55,017 nucleotides of DNA, taken from NCBI GenBank assembly GCA_021298155.1, contig JAJTEN010000016.1:1-55017 (forward strand), written 5' to 3'. The DNA comes from Sphingobacteriales bacterium. Its GTDB lineage: Bacteria; Bacteroidota; Bacteroidia; UKL13-3. The notes beneath the pieces were generated by a model that saw only the letters and a program-made list of their open reading frames with translations, searched no databases and had not been told where the DNA came from. The position numbers were made by a program, and so were the translations under genes. Shown piece by piece: positions 24,558 to 33,741 of the stretch (positions within the stretch are counted from its first letter, which is position 1; each line of letters opens with the position of its first letter).

Positions 24558-26084
24558 TTAATGTTTAAAATGTCTTATTCCACTAAAATACATTGGTATT
24601 TGATGTGCTTCACAATAGGCAATTGATGCATCATCTTTTATTGATCCACCTGGTTGTATAACGTTCGAAATGCCTGCATGATGGGCAATTTCAACACAAT
24701 CTGGGAAAGGGAAAAAGGCATCACTAGCCATGCTTGCGCCCGTTAAATTAAAGCCAAATGCTTGTGCTTTGGCAATGGCTTGTTTTAGGGCATCTACCCT
24801 TGATGTTTGTCCACATCCAATGCCCAAGAGCTGTTTGTTTTTTACTAAAACGATGGTATTTGATTTGGTATGTTTTGCAATTTTGTTGGCAAATAAAAGG
24901 TCTTCAAGCTCTTTCTCACTGGCTGCCTGGCTGGTTACTAGCTTTAAATCAGTTAGGGAAACAACCTTTAAATCTCTGTCTTGAACCAATACGCCATTGA
25001 GCACAGACCTAATGGTTTGGGTGGTAGGCAGTATGCCATTTTGTTGCAGTATTATGCGATTTTTCTTTCCTTTAAGTAAGTTTAGGGCTTCTGGATCATA
25101 AGCTGGTGCTATCAAAACTTCAAGAAAAATTTTATCCATCTCTTGAGCTAAATCCATTGTTACGGTTTGGTTCAGTATGATTATACCCCCAAATGCAGAA
25201 ACAGGATCACCTGCCAACGCATCTTTCCATGCATCTAAAATACTTGATCTTGATGCAATTCCACAAGGATTATTGTGTTTAATAATGGCAACAGTAGGTT
25301 CAGTAAAATCTGCCATTAAATTGGCTGCTGCATCTACGTCTAGCAAGTTATTATAGGAAAGTTCTTTCCCATGTAATATGCTTAAAAAATCATTGAGTTG
25401 GCCAAAATAAAATCCTTTTTGATGTGGATTTTCTCCATATCTCAAGCTTGTTCCGTGATCAAAACTAACTTTAAATGCAGATTGGTTCTGACCCGATTGA
25501 AAATAATGAGCAATGGCCGTATCGTATTCCGAAGTAACACCAAATGCCAAGGATGCAAATGATTTACGTGTTTCTACATTGGTTTCGCCTGCCTGTTCTG
25601 ATAAAATTACCTGAAGTTTTGGATATTGAGTAACATGAGAAATGATAAGGCTGTGCTTAAAATTTTTCGCGGCTGCTCTGATTAACGAAACACCGCCAAT
25701 ATCAATTTTTTCGATAATAGCAGACTCATCATTGGTGTTAGCCAATGTTTCTTCGAAAGGATATAAGTCTACCATTACTAGGTCGAACAAGGGAATTTCA
25801 TACGCAGCAATTTCTTCCATATCTTGCTTGAGTTCTCTTCTGGCTAAAATTCCCCCAAAAACTTTTGGGTGCAATGTTTTTACCCGACCCCCTAAAATAC
25901 TTGGATATCCTGTTATTTTTTCAACGGGTATAACCGGTATTCCTAAATCTTCAATAAATGTTTGTGTGCCACCGGTAGAATAAATGTGTACACCAAGTTG
26001 ATGTAATGATTGTACAATGGGTGCAAGGCCATCTTTGTAAAAAACTGAAATTAAGGCGTTTGAGATTTTTTGTTGCGTATGCAT
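24558..26084 (-). CDS. purH: Bifunctional AICAR formyltransferase / IMP cyclohydrolase, 508 aa
   Basis: The N-terminal MGS-like IMP cyclohydrolase domain (STGGTQTFIEDLGIPV, GGRVKTLHPKVFGGILARR) is followed by the AICAR transformylase domain with the catalytic KHNNPCG motif and SAFGGIIILN. It catalyses the last two steps of de novo IMP synthesis. Length is normal. A -7 box TACCTTTG lies on the minus strand at 26112-26105, 21 nt before the start. purN is the next gene upstream. Confidence 0.97.
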   Translation of the reverse strand: MHTQQKISNALISVFYKDGLAPIVQSLHQLGVHIYSTGGTQTFIEDLGIPVIPVEKITGYPSILGGRVKTLHPKVFGGILARRELKQDMEEIAAYEIPLFDLVMVDLYPFEETLANTNDESAIIEKIDIGGVSLIRAAAKNFKHSLIISHVTQYPKLQVILSEQAGETNVETRKSFASLAFGVTSEYDTAIAHYFQSGQNQSAFKVSFDHGTSLRYGENPHQKGFYFGQLNDFLSILHGKELSYNNLLDVDAAANLMADFTEPTVAIIKHNNPCGIASRSSILDAWKDALAGDPVSAFGGIIILNQTVTMDLAQEMDKIFLEVLIAPAYDPEALNLLKGKKNRIILQQNGILPTTQTIRSVLNGVLVQDRDLKVVSLTDLKLVTSQAASEKELEDLLFANKIAKHTKSNTIVLVKNKQLLGIGCGQTSRVDALKQAIAKAQAFGFNLTGASMASDAFFPFPDCVEIAHHAGISNVIQPGGSIKDDASIAYCEAHQIPMYFSGIRHFKH

Positions 26085-26104
26085 GTAGTGAGGTTTAACG
26101 GCTG

Positions 26105-26112
26105 CAAAGGTA
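26105..26112 (-). promoter_or_regulatory. Candidate -7 promoter box for purH
   Basis: On the minus strand TACCTTTG (26112-26105) matches TAnnTTTG and lies 21 nt before the purH ATG. A TTG occurs only 14 bp upstream, shorter than the usual 17-23, so the -33 box is uncertain. Confidence 0.45.
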
Positions 26113-26158
26113 GTAAACCTAAGCTACAAAAAATCACATAGCAACAGAAAAAATTAAA

Positions 26159-26743
26159 TTATTCTGTATTGCTCAAATTCTTTAAAACATTTTCGATTAC
26201 ACTTGGAACGTGCAATTGTTCTAATAGATGAATCTTTTCGGCTATATTACTTACCGAATCTTCTTTTTGGATTTCGCATTCAAATTGAGCAATTATTTCA
26301 CCTTCATCGTATTGACTATTTACCCAATGAATGCTTATGCCAGTTTTTGTCTCGTTTGCTGCTTTAACTGCTTCATGTACATAGTGGCCATACATGCCTT
26401 TGCCACCAAATTTTGGCAGCAGTGCAGGGTGTAAATTAACTATTTTGTGTGGATAATAATGGACCAAATAATCGGGCATTTTCCAGAGAAATCCGAGTAA
26501 CGCAATAACAGTTGGTTTGAATCGATTGAGAGATTCTATGAATTCTTCTTCTTTATTAAATTCTGATTTATTGAAGAGTACCAGTGGTATTTGAAATGGC
26601 TTTATTTTCTCAATAATACCCGCATTCGGATTATTGCAAAATATAGCACTTACAGAAATGGTTGAATGGTTTTGAAAATAGCGGCAAACATTTAGGGCGT
26701 TGCTACCACTTCCGCTGGCAAAAATGACAATATTTTGCTTCAT
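26159..26743 (-). CDS. purN: Phosphoribosylglycinamide formyltransferase, 194 aa
   Basis: A formyltransferase fold with FASGSGSNALN near the start (phosphate binding), the catalytic Asn-His pair in NLHPALLPKFGGKGMYG, and GISIHWVNSQYDEGEIIAQ with the catalytic Asp. It transfers formyl from 10-formyl-THF to GAR in purine synthesis. It overlaps the preceding 500-aa lipoprotein gene by 1 nt and lies 74 nt before purH, consistent with purine-gene linkage, though purH has its own promoter box. Confidence 0.95.
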   Translation of the reverse strand: MKQNIVIFASGSGSNALNVCRYFQNHSTISVSAIFCNNPNAGIIEKIKPFQIPLVLFNKSEFNKEEEFIESLNRFKPTVIALLGFLWKMPDYLVHYYPHKIVNLHPALLPKFGGKGMYGHYVHEAVKAANETKTGISIHWVNSQYDEGEIIAQFECEIQKEDSVSNIAEKIHLLEQLHVPSVIENVLKNLSNTE

Positions 26744-28245
26744 TAAAAACTTAGCTCTTCTTTAAAAATTCTGATAAAAAGACTGTCAATATTATTGTTG
26801 CCATTAAAGCGTTCTAATGGTAAGCTACTTATAATAAAGTTGGTTTTATTATTACCGCTGTTAAATCTTCGCGCCATTACGGCTGATTTGCCTTTCCACT
26901 CTATGGGAGATTGACCAGATTTGCTTTCAATTATTCCACCAAAATACAATGAGTCGAATCCAATACTTCCTGTGTTTTCTTGGATTTCAAACGGACGTGC
27001 ACTGGCTATAATTGCGCTCGATTTTATGATTGGCCAGTTGCTTAATACAGGTTTAACCAATGCATTGGTGTTTACCCTAAATACACTTGCTGGCGGCGGA
27101 TTCACTAAGTTTTTTATGGGTGTCCAATCTAAAAAGTTTGATAATGGATCAAAATTAGAATTAATAGCTACTGCCATGAATAACTGTCCACCATTGTTAA
27201 AAAAATCACTACTGGTTCTTTGGCCATAAGAAAAGGAGAAGCTGGCATCGTCTCCAAACCACAAGATTTTTTTGAAAAATGCAAAGGCTTTGTTTTGTGC
27301 CTGAAAATCGGGTTGTAATTGGGTAAAATTATTATCAATTACCTCAGTAGCTTGCAGGGTATCGAAGCGGTTAATTCCAATTTTTGCCAAATTATTTGTG
27401 TAAAAATTTTGAACAAAAATTTTATTACTCGTATATGCATTCACAATAAGTATATCACTGCTAACTTTTTTTACCCATATGGTTGGACTTGCTATGTAGT
27501 TTGATTTTGATAAGGCTTTATCTACCGCTCTTATATATACTGTATTTTTCGATTGATGTAATAATCCTGGTACTGAAATGCTCAATGGGTTATTGCTGCC
27601 ATTAATAAATACCTTACAATCGCTGCTGTCGGCTTTGGGGTTATTAGAAACCAATAATATTGAATTGGTATTGGCAGGCAGAATATAAGGCTGGCGGAGG
27701 GTATCGTTTAAATATAGTTCATAGTTAAGTATGTCATCTTCTCCATCTGGATCTTCACCAAAGAGCGTGTATTTGAGCACTGGAAAAACATTGATTGGAT
27801 TTTGTGAGGGGATGCCTGCTATAGATGCAGAAAAAACAAATCGTACACTGGGTTTTGAATTTTTGATGGGGAATAGGGTAGAGGCCGGACTTGCATCTGA
27901 TTGGTTCAAATGGTCTATTGCACGCACATAAATAGCAATATCAGCGCTGTCTTTCCCTGGTGGAATTTTAAGCAAGAAGCTGCTATCCTGACGGGTAGTA
28001 TAATGCCAAGTAACTTGGTTATCTGTTGAAATCTCGAATCCTTTGATGATACCACCTTCAGAAACGCCCCACCAATGTGCTTCAACTAAGGTGGTTAGTC
28101 TGTTTTCTCCACTTCTTTCGATTTTATCAACCACCATAAATGTTTGTGGCGGATTTGGCCTGTTAGCATTTCCATCAAAGCCTTTTTTACAGGCTGTAAC
28201 GACTAATGTAAAAAGTATAAAACCAATGTAATTTTTGATGTTCAT
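26743..28245 (-). CDS. Large lipoprotein with FN3-like N-terminal part, 500 aa, function unknown
   Basis: The signal peptide ends in a lipobox VTAC (Cys 19), predicting an envelope lipoprotein. Residues about 30-130 resemble a fibronectin type III-like repeat (GGIIKGFEISTDNQVTWHYT, IAIYVRAIDHLNQSD), and a second such pattern occurs about 140-250 (NTVYIRAVDKALSKSN). The C-terminal half (DILIVNAYTSNKIFVQNFYT, WFGDDASFSFSYGQRTSSDF) looks like a flavodoxin-like or GATase-like fold reading a time-ordered event; I do not recognise it. Translationally coupled to purN by a 1-nt overlap. Confidence 0.75.
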   Translation of the reverse strand: MNIKNYIGFILFTLVVTACKKGFDGNANRPNPPQTFMVVDKIERSGENRLTTLVEAHWWGVSEGGIIKGFEISTDNQVTWHYTTRQDSSFLLKIPPGKDSADIAIYVRAIDHLNQSDASPASTLFPIKNSKPSVRFVFSASIAGIPSQNPINVFPVLKYTLFGEDPDGEDDILNYELYLNDTLRQPYILPANTNSILLVSNNPKADSSDCKVFINGSNNPLSISVPGLLHQSKNTVYIRAVDKALSKSNYIASPTIWVKKVSSDILIVNAYTSNKIFVQNFYTNNLAKIGINRFDTLQATEVIDNNFTQLQPDFQAQNKAFAFFKKILWFGDDASFSFSYGQRTSSDFFNNGGQLFMAVAINSNFDPLSNFLDWTPIKNLVNPPPASVFRVNTNALVKPVLSNWPIIKSSAIIASARPFEIQENTGSIGFDSLYFGGIIESKSGQSPIEWKGKSAVMARRFNSGNNKTNFIISSLPLERFNGNNNIDSLFIRIFKEELSF

Positions 28246-28284
28246 CTAATTTTTATTGAGTCAAACATACGTTAAACCTAATTT

Positions 28285-28776
28285 TTAACAAACGTTTTCG
28301 CGTAATAGTAACATTTTTAATGCTGTCTCTGCTGCTTCAATTCCTTTATTACCATGCTTACCCCCAGCTCTGTCTTGGGCCTGTTCGATGGTGTTTGTGG
28401 TTAATACGCCAAATATTATGGGTTTGTTGTGTTTAAGTCCAACCTCCGTTATACCATTAGCACAGGCTTCACAGATAAAATCAAAATGGCGGGTTTCTCC
28501 CTGAATTACACAGCCAATGGTAATTACGGCATCTATTTTAGTATTGGCTGCTAAATATTGTGCGCCGAGTGGGAGTTCAAATGTGCCAGGCACGCTATGA
28601 ACGTGGATGTTTCCGTTTTTAATGCCTTTTTCTTTTAAAAATGCAATGGCGGCATCACGCATGGTATACGTAATACTTGGATTCCAATCGGCAACAACCA
28701 AAGCAATATGCCATTTTTTGAAAACATTGCTTTTATTTAGGTTGGTTTCAGATAAGTTTTTGAGTTTGGTTGCCAT
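28285..28776 (-). CDS. ribH: 6,7-dimethyl-8-ribityllumazine synthase, 163 aa
   Basis: Lumazine synthase motifs: VADWNPSITYTM (substrate aromatic pocket), VPGTFELPLGAQYLA, and the catalytic His block GCVIQGETRHFDFICEACANG. It condenses 5-amino-6-ribitylaminouracil with dihydroxybutanone phosphate in riboflavin synthesis, usually as a 60-mer capsid or pentamer. It is set apart from the TPR gene upstream by a strong terminator and has its own -7 box. Confidence 0.97.
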   Translation of the reverse strand: MATKLKNLSETNLNKSNVFKKWHIALVVADWNPSITYTMRDAAIAFLKEKGIKNGNIHVHSVPGTFELPLGAQYLAANTKIDAVITIGCVIQGETRHFDFICEACANGITEVGLKHNKPIIFGVLTTNTIEQAQDRAGGKHGNKGIEAAETALKMLLLRENVC

Positions 28777-28791
28777 GTGATTTATTTACTG

Positions 28792-28799
28792 CAAACATA
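28792..28799 (-). promoter_or_regulatory. Candidate -7 promoter box for ribH
   Basis: TATGTTTG on the minus strand (28799-28792) fits TAnnTTTG, 15 nt before the ribH ATG and after the terminator of the upstream gene. No TTG at ideal distance was found. No FMN riboswitch-like leader can fit in this short space. Confidence 0.5.
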
Positions 28800-28836
28800 G
28801 TAAAACCATTTAGGATATGCTAAAACAATAGACATT

Positions 28837-28867
28837 AAAAAAGCGCATAAATTCAATTTATGCGCTT
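28837..28867 (-). terminator. Rho-independent terminator after the TPR gene
   Basis: A 12-bp perfect stem (28841-28852 with 28856-28867, AAGCGCATAAAT on the plus strand) with a three-base loop; on the minus strand it is followed by a run of T (28842-28837 region). It lies 27 nt after the stop of the TPR protein and closes the pdhA-TPR transcript. Confidence 0.9.
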
Positions 28868-28893
28868 CTTTATGTAAAGTATTTTTAAAGAAT

Positions 28894-29571
28894 TTATTCT
28901 GCACTACCTGCTTGAGCACGTGCAATATATTTATCAATATCTTGTGCCTCTTGGGCATCTGCATATTCTTTTTTAAGTTTTTCGTATGCTGAGGCGGCTT
29001 CGTTAAATTCTTTCATTTCTTCATACGCTAAACCTGCCTTTTTTAAGAAGATAGGAGCTGTTAATTTATTTTTGCTGGCATTGGCAGCTTTCATATATAA
29101 ACTAGCACCTTTACTTAAGTCGTTCAATTCTACGTAGGCATCTCCTTTGAGTCCAATCGCAAGCGGTGCAACCAATTCGTTATCTGTACTAAATTTATCT
29201 AATTGATCAATGGCATTTTGGAACTCACCTTTACGCATGTAACAAACGCCAGCATAGTAATGAGATAAGTTTCCGGCCTTGGTTAAGCTGTAATCGTTTG
29301 CAACAGATTCAAAGATGGCTAATGCAGCATCAATACTATCTTTTTCAAATAAACTTTGTCCAGGGAATATAGCCGCTTGAGCTTCCTTTTCCTGTGGTTC
29401 AAGGTATAATTTTGTAAAACCAAAATAACCAGCTACGGCTAGCAACGCAATCAATATTCCCATATTGATTTGTTTTTTGTAGGTGCTATAGATTGTTTCT
29501 ACCTTACTTGTTGTTTCTATTAAGGCAGAGTCTAAATCTAGGCCTGTGTTTTTTTCTTCTTTGTTCTCCAT
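28894..29571 (-). CDS. Membrane-anchored tetratricopeptide repeat protein (YfgM-like), 225 aa
   Basis: A cytoplasmic N-terminus (about 1-34), one membrane helix (INMGILIALLAVAGYFGF), then TPR-type helix pairs: SLFEKDSIDAALAIFESVAN, AGNLSHYYAGVCYMRKGEFQ, LAIGLKGDAYVELNDLSKGA and LKKAGLAYEEMKEFNEAASA. This is the YfgM/TPR_21-like architecture common in Bacteroidota, where the protein is thought to assist envelope protein folding or complex assembly. It follows pdhA by 14 nt on the same strand, so it is likely co-transcribed, and is closed by the terminator at 28837-28867. Confidence 0.88.
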   Translation of the reverse strand: MENKEEKNTGLDLDSALIETTSKVETIYSTYKKQINMGILIALLAVAGYFGFTKLYLEPQEKEAQAAIFPGQSLFEKDSIDAALAIFESVANDYSLTKAGNLSHYYAGVCYMRKGEFQNAIDQLDKFSTDNELVAPLAIGLKGDAYVELNDLSKGASLYMKAANASKNKLTAPIFLKKAGLAYEEMKEFNEAASAYEKLKKEYADAQEAQDIDKYIARAQAGSAE

Positions 29572-29585
29572 CTGGATTCGCTTTC

Positions 29586-30581
29586 TTATTCTTTAATAAA
29601 CGGATAATTCGGTTCAAAATATACATCTTCATACAATTCAGATGCATCTGGGTATGGAGAGTTTTCACTAAAGGTAACTGAATCGTTAACCACCTCCATA
29701 ATATGTTCTTCTATTTTTTCTAATTCAGCCTCGGTAGCATATTTTTTCTTTAAAATAGTTGCCTTCACCTGCTCAATGGGATCTTGATTTTTATATTCTT
29801 CTACTTCCTCTTTTGTGCGGTATTTAGCTGGATCGCTCATACTGTGACCGCGGTATCTGTAGGTTCTAATTTCTAATAAGGTTGGGCCTTCGCCTTTTCT
29901 ACCTCTTTCTGCAGCTTTGGCTATTGCTTTGTGCACTTCTTCGGCTTTCATCCCATCTACTGATTCTGATGGCATTTCGTAGCTTTCGCCAATTTTATAC
30001 ATTTCTTGTACATTGGTCGTTCTACCTACAGATGTACCCATTGCATACCCATTGTTTTCTATCACAAATATTACGGGAAGTTTCCATAACATGGCCATGT
30101 TAAAGGTTTCATGCAGGGCTCCTTGACGTGCGGCCCCATCGCCGAAATAACAAACGGTAACTTGATCGCCACCTCTATATTGATCTGCAAAGGCAATTCC
30201 AGCGCCCAATGGGATTTGTCCCCCAACAATTCCATGTCCCCCAAAGAAGTTATGTTCTTTGCTAAACATGTGCATGGAGCCACCTTTCCCTTTAGAGCAA
30301 CCTGTTGCTTTTCCGTAAAGTTCTGCCATAACTTCTCTTGCAGGAATACCGCAAGCCAATGCATGGGCATGATCTCTGTACGCAGTAATTAACCTATCTT
30401 CCTTTTTAAGCGCGCTCATGGTTCCTGCCACAACCGCTTCTTGCCCAATATAAAGATGACAAAAGCCTTTAATCTTTTGCTGACCATATAATTGGGCCGC
30501 TTTTTCTTCAAACCTGCGCATGAGCATCATTTGCTCATACCATGCTAGGTAAGTTTCTTTGGTGAAATTATTTGTTGCCAT
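29586..30581 (-). CDS. pdhA: Pyruvate dehydrogenase E1 component alpha subunit, 331 aa
   Basis: The thiamine diphosphate motif runs from GDGAARQGALHETFNMAMLW to ENNGYAMGTSVGR. Other hallmarks are MRRFEEKAAQLYGQQKIKGF and YRYRGHSMSDPAKYRTKEEV (phosphorylation-loop region of E1 alpha). It decarboxylates pyruvate together with the beta subunit. The beta subunit and E2 genes are not next to it in this window, so the complex is encoded at several loci. A good promoter lies at 30595-30624. Confidence 0.94.
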   Translation of the reverse strand: MATNNFTKETYLAWYEQMMLMRRFEEKAAQLYGQQKIKGFCHLYIGQEAVVAGTMSALKKEDRLITAYRDHAHALACGIPAREVMAELYGKATGCSKGKGGSMHMFSKEHNFFGGHGIVGGQIPLGAGIAFADQYRGGDQVTVCYFGDGAARQGALHETFNMAMLWKLPVIFVIENNGYAMGTSVGRTTNVQEMYKIGESYEMPSESVDGMKAEEVHKAIAKAAERGRKGEGPTLLEIRTYRYRGHSMSDPAKYRTKEEVEEYKNQDPIEQVKATILKKKYATEAELEKIEEHIMEVVNDSVTFSENSPYPDASELYEDVYFEPNYPFIKE

Positions 30582-30594
30582 TTTTTGAGAAATG

Positions 30595-30624
30595 CAAAAG
30601 TATACAAAATATTACTTTTGGCAA
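30595..30624 (-). promoter_or_regulatory. Bacteroidota-type promoter for pdhA
   Basis: On the minus strand TTG (30624-30622), 19 bp, then TACTTTTG (30602-30595) match the -33 and -7 consensus with ideal spacing. The pdhA ATG is 14 nt downstream. Confidence 0.7.
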
Positions 30625-30747
30625 GTATTCTTTAAACTTTGATTATCAATGTTTTTTATTAAAATAGCGTAGATTTCAATTTTTTTTTGCCATTAAATTA
30701 ACCTTTCATGCATGTGACTTCCCATCCCTATTTAATTTTGCGCCTGC

Positions 30748-30781
30748 TTGTATCAGATATTCAATAGCAATGATATATTTG
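30748..30781 (+). promoter_or_regulatory. Candidate promoter for recF
   Basis: TTG (30748-30750), 23 bp, TATATTTG (30774-30781), matching the -33 and -7 pattern at the long end of spacing; the recF ATG is at 30821. A second -7-like box TAATTTTG lies at 30733-30740. The divergent pdhA promoter is in the same 239-bp intergenic region. Confidence 0.5.
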
Positions 30782-30820
30782 CCCAAGACCATTATCATGG
30801 TGTAAACATTAATTCATTAC

Positions 30821-31927
30821 ATGCATTTAAACCAACTTTCACTCACCCATTTTAAAAATTACACTGAAGCAAGCTTTAGGTTCAGCCCGTTTGTGAATGT
30901 ATTTTTTGGGAAAAATGGTGCGGGTAAAACGAACGTGTTGGATGCCATTTATTACCTAGCCATTACCAGAAGTTATTTTAACGTAATAGATCAACAGCAA
31001 GTTCAGCATGGGGAACAATTTTTTGCCTTGCAAGCTAACTTAATGAGGGAGGACCAAGAGATTGCTTTGCGCTTGTTTTTTCAGCGCGGTTTGGGTAAAA
31101 GATTATTGGTTCAACAAAAAGAAGTAGAAAAATTTTCTGAACACATTGGTCAAATGCCTGTGGTAATGATAGCTCCGGGTGATATTCAATTAATTTATGA
31201 AGGGAGTGAAGAGCGAAGAAAATTCATAGACTTGCTCATTAGTCAGTGTAACCGAATGTATTTGCATGAGTTGCAATCATACCAACGCAGCTTAGACCAA
31301 CGCAATAAACTCTTAAAAGATTTTTATGAAAACCGATATTTTGATAGAGATTTATTGGGTGTGTACAACGAGCAGTTAATTGCCACTGGATCATACATAC
31401 ACAGAATTAGGCATGCCTTTTTAGACGATTTTAGGCCTTTGTTTTTGAGTAATTATGTGCGACTAGCGGGTGCAAATGAACAGGTGAGTTTGCAATACGA
31501 ATCGGACTTAAATAAAATTACTTTTCCAGATTTGTTAAGGCAATCTGAATCGGCTGATATTGATTTATTGCGCACAACAAAGGGTATTCATAAAGATGAT
31601 TGGTCTTTTGGTATTGACCAGCAAGCGCTCAAGAAATTTGGTTCTCAAGGGCAACAAAAAACCTATATCATTGCCTTAAAATTAGCTCAATTTCAATACC
31701 TACATATTCAAAAGGGAATTAAGCCAATATTATTGTTAGATGATATATTTGAAAAGCTCGACCAACTGAGGTTAGCCGAGCTTTTCAAATGGATGTCTGA
31801 AGGATTATTCGGACAAATATTTATTACCGATACACAAGAGAAAAGGCTAAGAGAAATGTTGGTTCAAACCGATTTGCCTTGTGAATTTTTTGCGATTGAA
31901 AATGGATCGGTAATTACCCATTCATAG
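30821..31927 (+). CDS. recF: DNA replication and repair protein RecF, 368 aa
   Basis: An SMC-like ATPase with Walker [21 protein letters not shown], the D-loop/signature region [18 protein letters not shown] and Walker [17 protein letters not shown]-terminal [18 protein letters not shown] is typical. It loads RecA at gapped DNA with RecO and RecR. Length is normal. The 3' end overlaps the convergent rho gene by 14 nt. Confidence 0.96.
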   Translation: MHLNQLSLTHFKNYTEASFRFSPFVNVFFGKNGAGKTNVLDAIYYLAITRSYFNVIDQQQVQHGEQFFALQANLMREDQEIALRLFFQRGLGKRLLVQQKEVEKFSEHIGQMPVVMIAPGDIQLIYEGSEERRKFIDLLISQCNRMYLHELQSYQRSLDQRNKLLKDFYENRYFDRDLLGVYNEQLIATGSYIHRIRHAFLDDFRPLFLSNYVRLAGANEQVSLQYESDLNKITFPDLLRQSESADIDLLRTTKGIHKDDWSFGIDQQALKKFGSQGQQKTYIIALKLAQFQYLHIQKGIKPILLLDDIFEKLDQLRLAELFKWMSEGLFGQIFITDTQEKRLREMLVQTDLPCEFFAIENGSVITHS

Positions 31928-33509
31928 AGGCCAAAAACTCTTCATTGTTTTTGGTTGATCGCATGTTTTTTAGCATTAAATCCATTGCCTCATCTGGGTT
32001 CATATCTGCAAGGTGATTGCGTAAAACCCAAATTCTTTGAAGCGCAGTTTTTTCTAGTAATAAATCATCTCGGCGGGTGCTAGATGCAATAATATCTATG
32101 GCAGGGAAAACGCGTTTATTGGCCAATTTCCTGTCTAGTTGTAATTCCATATTACCGGTTCCTTTGAATTCTTCAAAAATAACCTCATCCATTTTAGAGC
32201 CAGTTTCAGTTAATGCTGTTGCAATAATAGTAAGAGAACCGCCATCTTCAATTTTTCGAGCTGCACCAAAAAAGCGTTTAGGTTTATGTAAGGCATTTGC
32301 ATCTACACCACCCGATAAAATTTTTCCAGAGGCTGGTTGTGCGGTATTAAAAGCTCGCGCCATGCGGGTAATTGAGTCTAATAAAATAACTACATCATGA
32401 CCACATTCAACTAAACGCTTCGCTTTTTCTAATACGATATTTGCTAATTTTACATGCTTTTCGGCAGGCTCATCAAAGGTAGAAGCAACAACCTCTGCAC
32501 GCACACTGCGCTGCATATCTGTTACTTCTTCTGGTCTTTCATCTATTAATAGGATCAATAAATAAACCTCTGGGTGATTTTTTGCAATGGCATTGGCAAT
32601 ATCCTTTAACAAAATGGTTTTTCCTGTTTTAGGTTGCGCAACAATTAATCCTCTTTGACCTTTTCCAATAGGTGCTAATAAATCTATTATTCTGGTAGAA
32701 TATGTGCTTGCATTATCGGCTAAACGTAATTTTTCGTCGGGGAAAAGGGGTGTTAAGTGTTCAAAGGCAACTCTATCGCGCACTTCAGAAGGAATTCTTC
32801 CATTGATTGATTCTACCTTTACTAAGGCAAAATATTTTTCTCCCTCTTTTGGCGGACGAATGGTTCCGTAGCACGTATCACCTGTTTTTAATCCAAATAA
32901 TTTAATTTGGGATGGCGAAACATATACATCATCAGGAGAAGGCATATAGTTGTAATCTGAACTTCTTAAAAATCCATATCCATCTGCCATCATTTCTAAT
33001 ACACCCTCAGAACTTACAATGGCATCGAGTTCTTGATAAGATACTTTTTCTGGCCTGTTTTCTTGCGTTGAGCGATTTTCGTTCTGCTGATTTGGGTTGC
33101 CGTTTCCATTTTCTGGTCTGGGTGTGCGGTTTTGATTTCTTTCATTGCGCTCGTTGCGCCATTTATTATCTTTACGCTCGCCAGTTTGGGCGTTTGGGTT
33201 CGTATGAGGCGGTTTAACAAAAGCAGGTTTGTCTAAACCAACAATTATTTTTTCGCCGGAGTTATTTTCTGTACTTTCAACTTTGTTCGTTGGTTCAGTT
33301 GAAACTTCTTGTTTGGCTTCAATAACTGTTACTTCTTCCTTTGGTTTCTCAGATATTTCTGTTTGAACGGGAGTTGCTTCTTCGGTATTTTTTGCCGATT
33401 TAGTGGTAAGTTTCTCTGCTTTGGCTACACGAGGTCTGCCACGTTTTTTAGGAGCTTCTGATCCTTCATCAGACGGATTTTGGTTGATTGTGTTTTGATT
33501 TTCCAACAT
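31914..33509 (-). CDS. rho: Transcription termination factor Rho with long disordered N-terminus, 531 aa
   Basis: Residues about 1-155 are low-complexity: an AT-hook-like KKRGRPR (21-27), Glu/Lys/Thr-rich stretch, then an Asn/Arg/Gln-rich part. The RNA-binding cold-shock-like domain follows (about 165-235, [20 protein letters not shown]) and the RecA-like motor with Walker A QPKTGKT (292-298), [14 protein letters not shown] and [12 protein letters not shown]. Disordered N-terminal inserts are known in Bacteroidota Rho. The 5' leader (33510-33741) contains two inverted repeats that may allow autoregulation. Confidence 0.97.
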   Translation of the reverse strand: MLENQNTINQNPSDEGSEAPKKRGRPRVAKAEKLTTKSAKNTEEATPVQTEISEKPKEEVTVIEAKQEVSTEPTNKVESTENNSGEKIIVGLDKPAFVKPPHTNPNAQTGERKDNKWRNERNERNQNRTPRPENGNGNPNQQNENRSTQENRPEKVSYQELDAIVSSEGVLEMMADGYGFLRSSDYNYMPSPDDVYVSPSQIKLFGLKTGDTCYGTIRPPKEGEKYFALVKVESINGRIPSEVRDRVAFEHLTPLFPDEKLRLADNASTYSTRIIDLLAPIGKGQRGLIVAQPKTGKTILLKDIANAIAKNHPEVYLLILLIDERPEEVTDMQRSVRAEVVASTFDEPAEKHVKLANIVLEKAKRLVECGHDVVILLDSITRMARAFNTAQPASGKILSGGVDANALHKPKRFFGAARKIEDGGSLTIIATALTETGSKMDEVIFEEFKGTGNMELQLDRKLANKRVFPAIDIIASSTRRDDLLLEKTALQRIWVLRNHLADMNPDEAMDLMLKNMRSTKNNEEFLASMNG

Positions 33510-33541
33510 AGCGGTGATTAAGCTTTGTTTGCCTTGATTAG

Positions 33542-33589
33542 TGGCACTAGTGCCAAATGTTAATAATATTGTTCAGCTCTGAGCAGAGC
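33542..33589 (-). promoter_or_regulatory. Inverted repeats in the rho leader
   Basis: The region before rho (33510-33741, no gene) carries a perfect 14-bp palindrome TGGCACTAGTGCCA (33542-33555) and a second hairpin GCTCTG-AG-CAGAGC (33576-33589), 33 and 67 nt before the rho ATG. Both would lie in the untranslated leader. E. coli rho is autoregulated in its leader; here a similar role, or a repressor operator, is inference. Confidence 0.45.
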
Positions 33590-33741
33590 AGCTTGTTAAA
33601 CGAATTTAAATCGAACATGTAAATAAGTAAAAATGAAAACAATCTGCGTGGAAGTAGCTTATAGGTAATAACCGGTAAATCCTTGGCAGTGCTGATTGAT
33701 AATGCAATACTAGGGATTATTATACAAAATGCAAATTTTTT

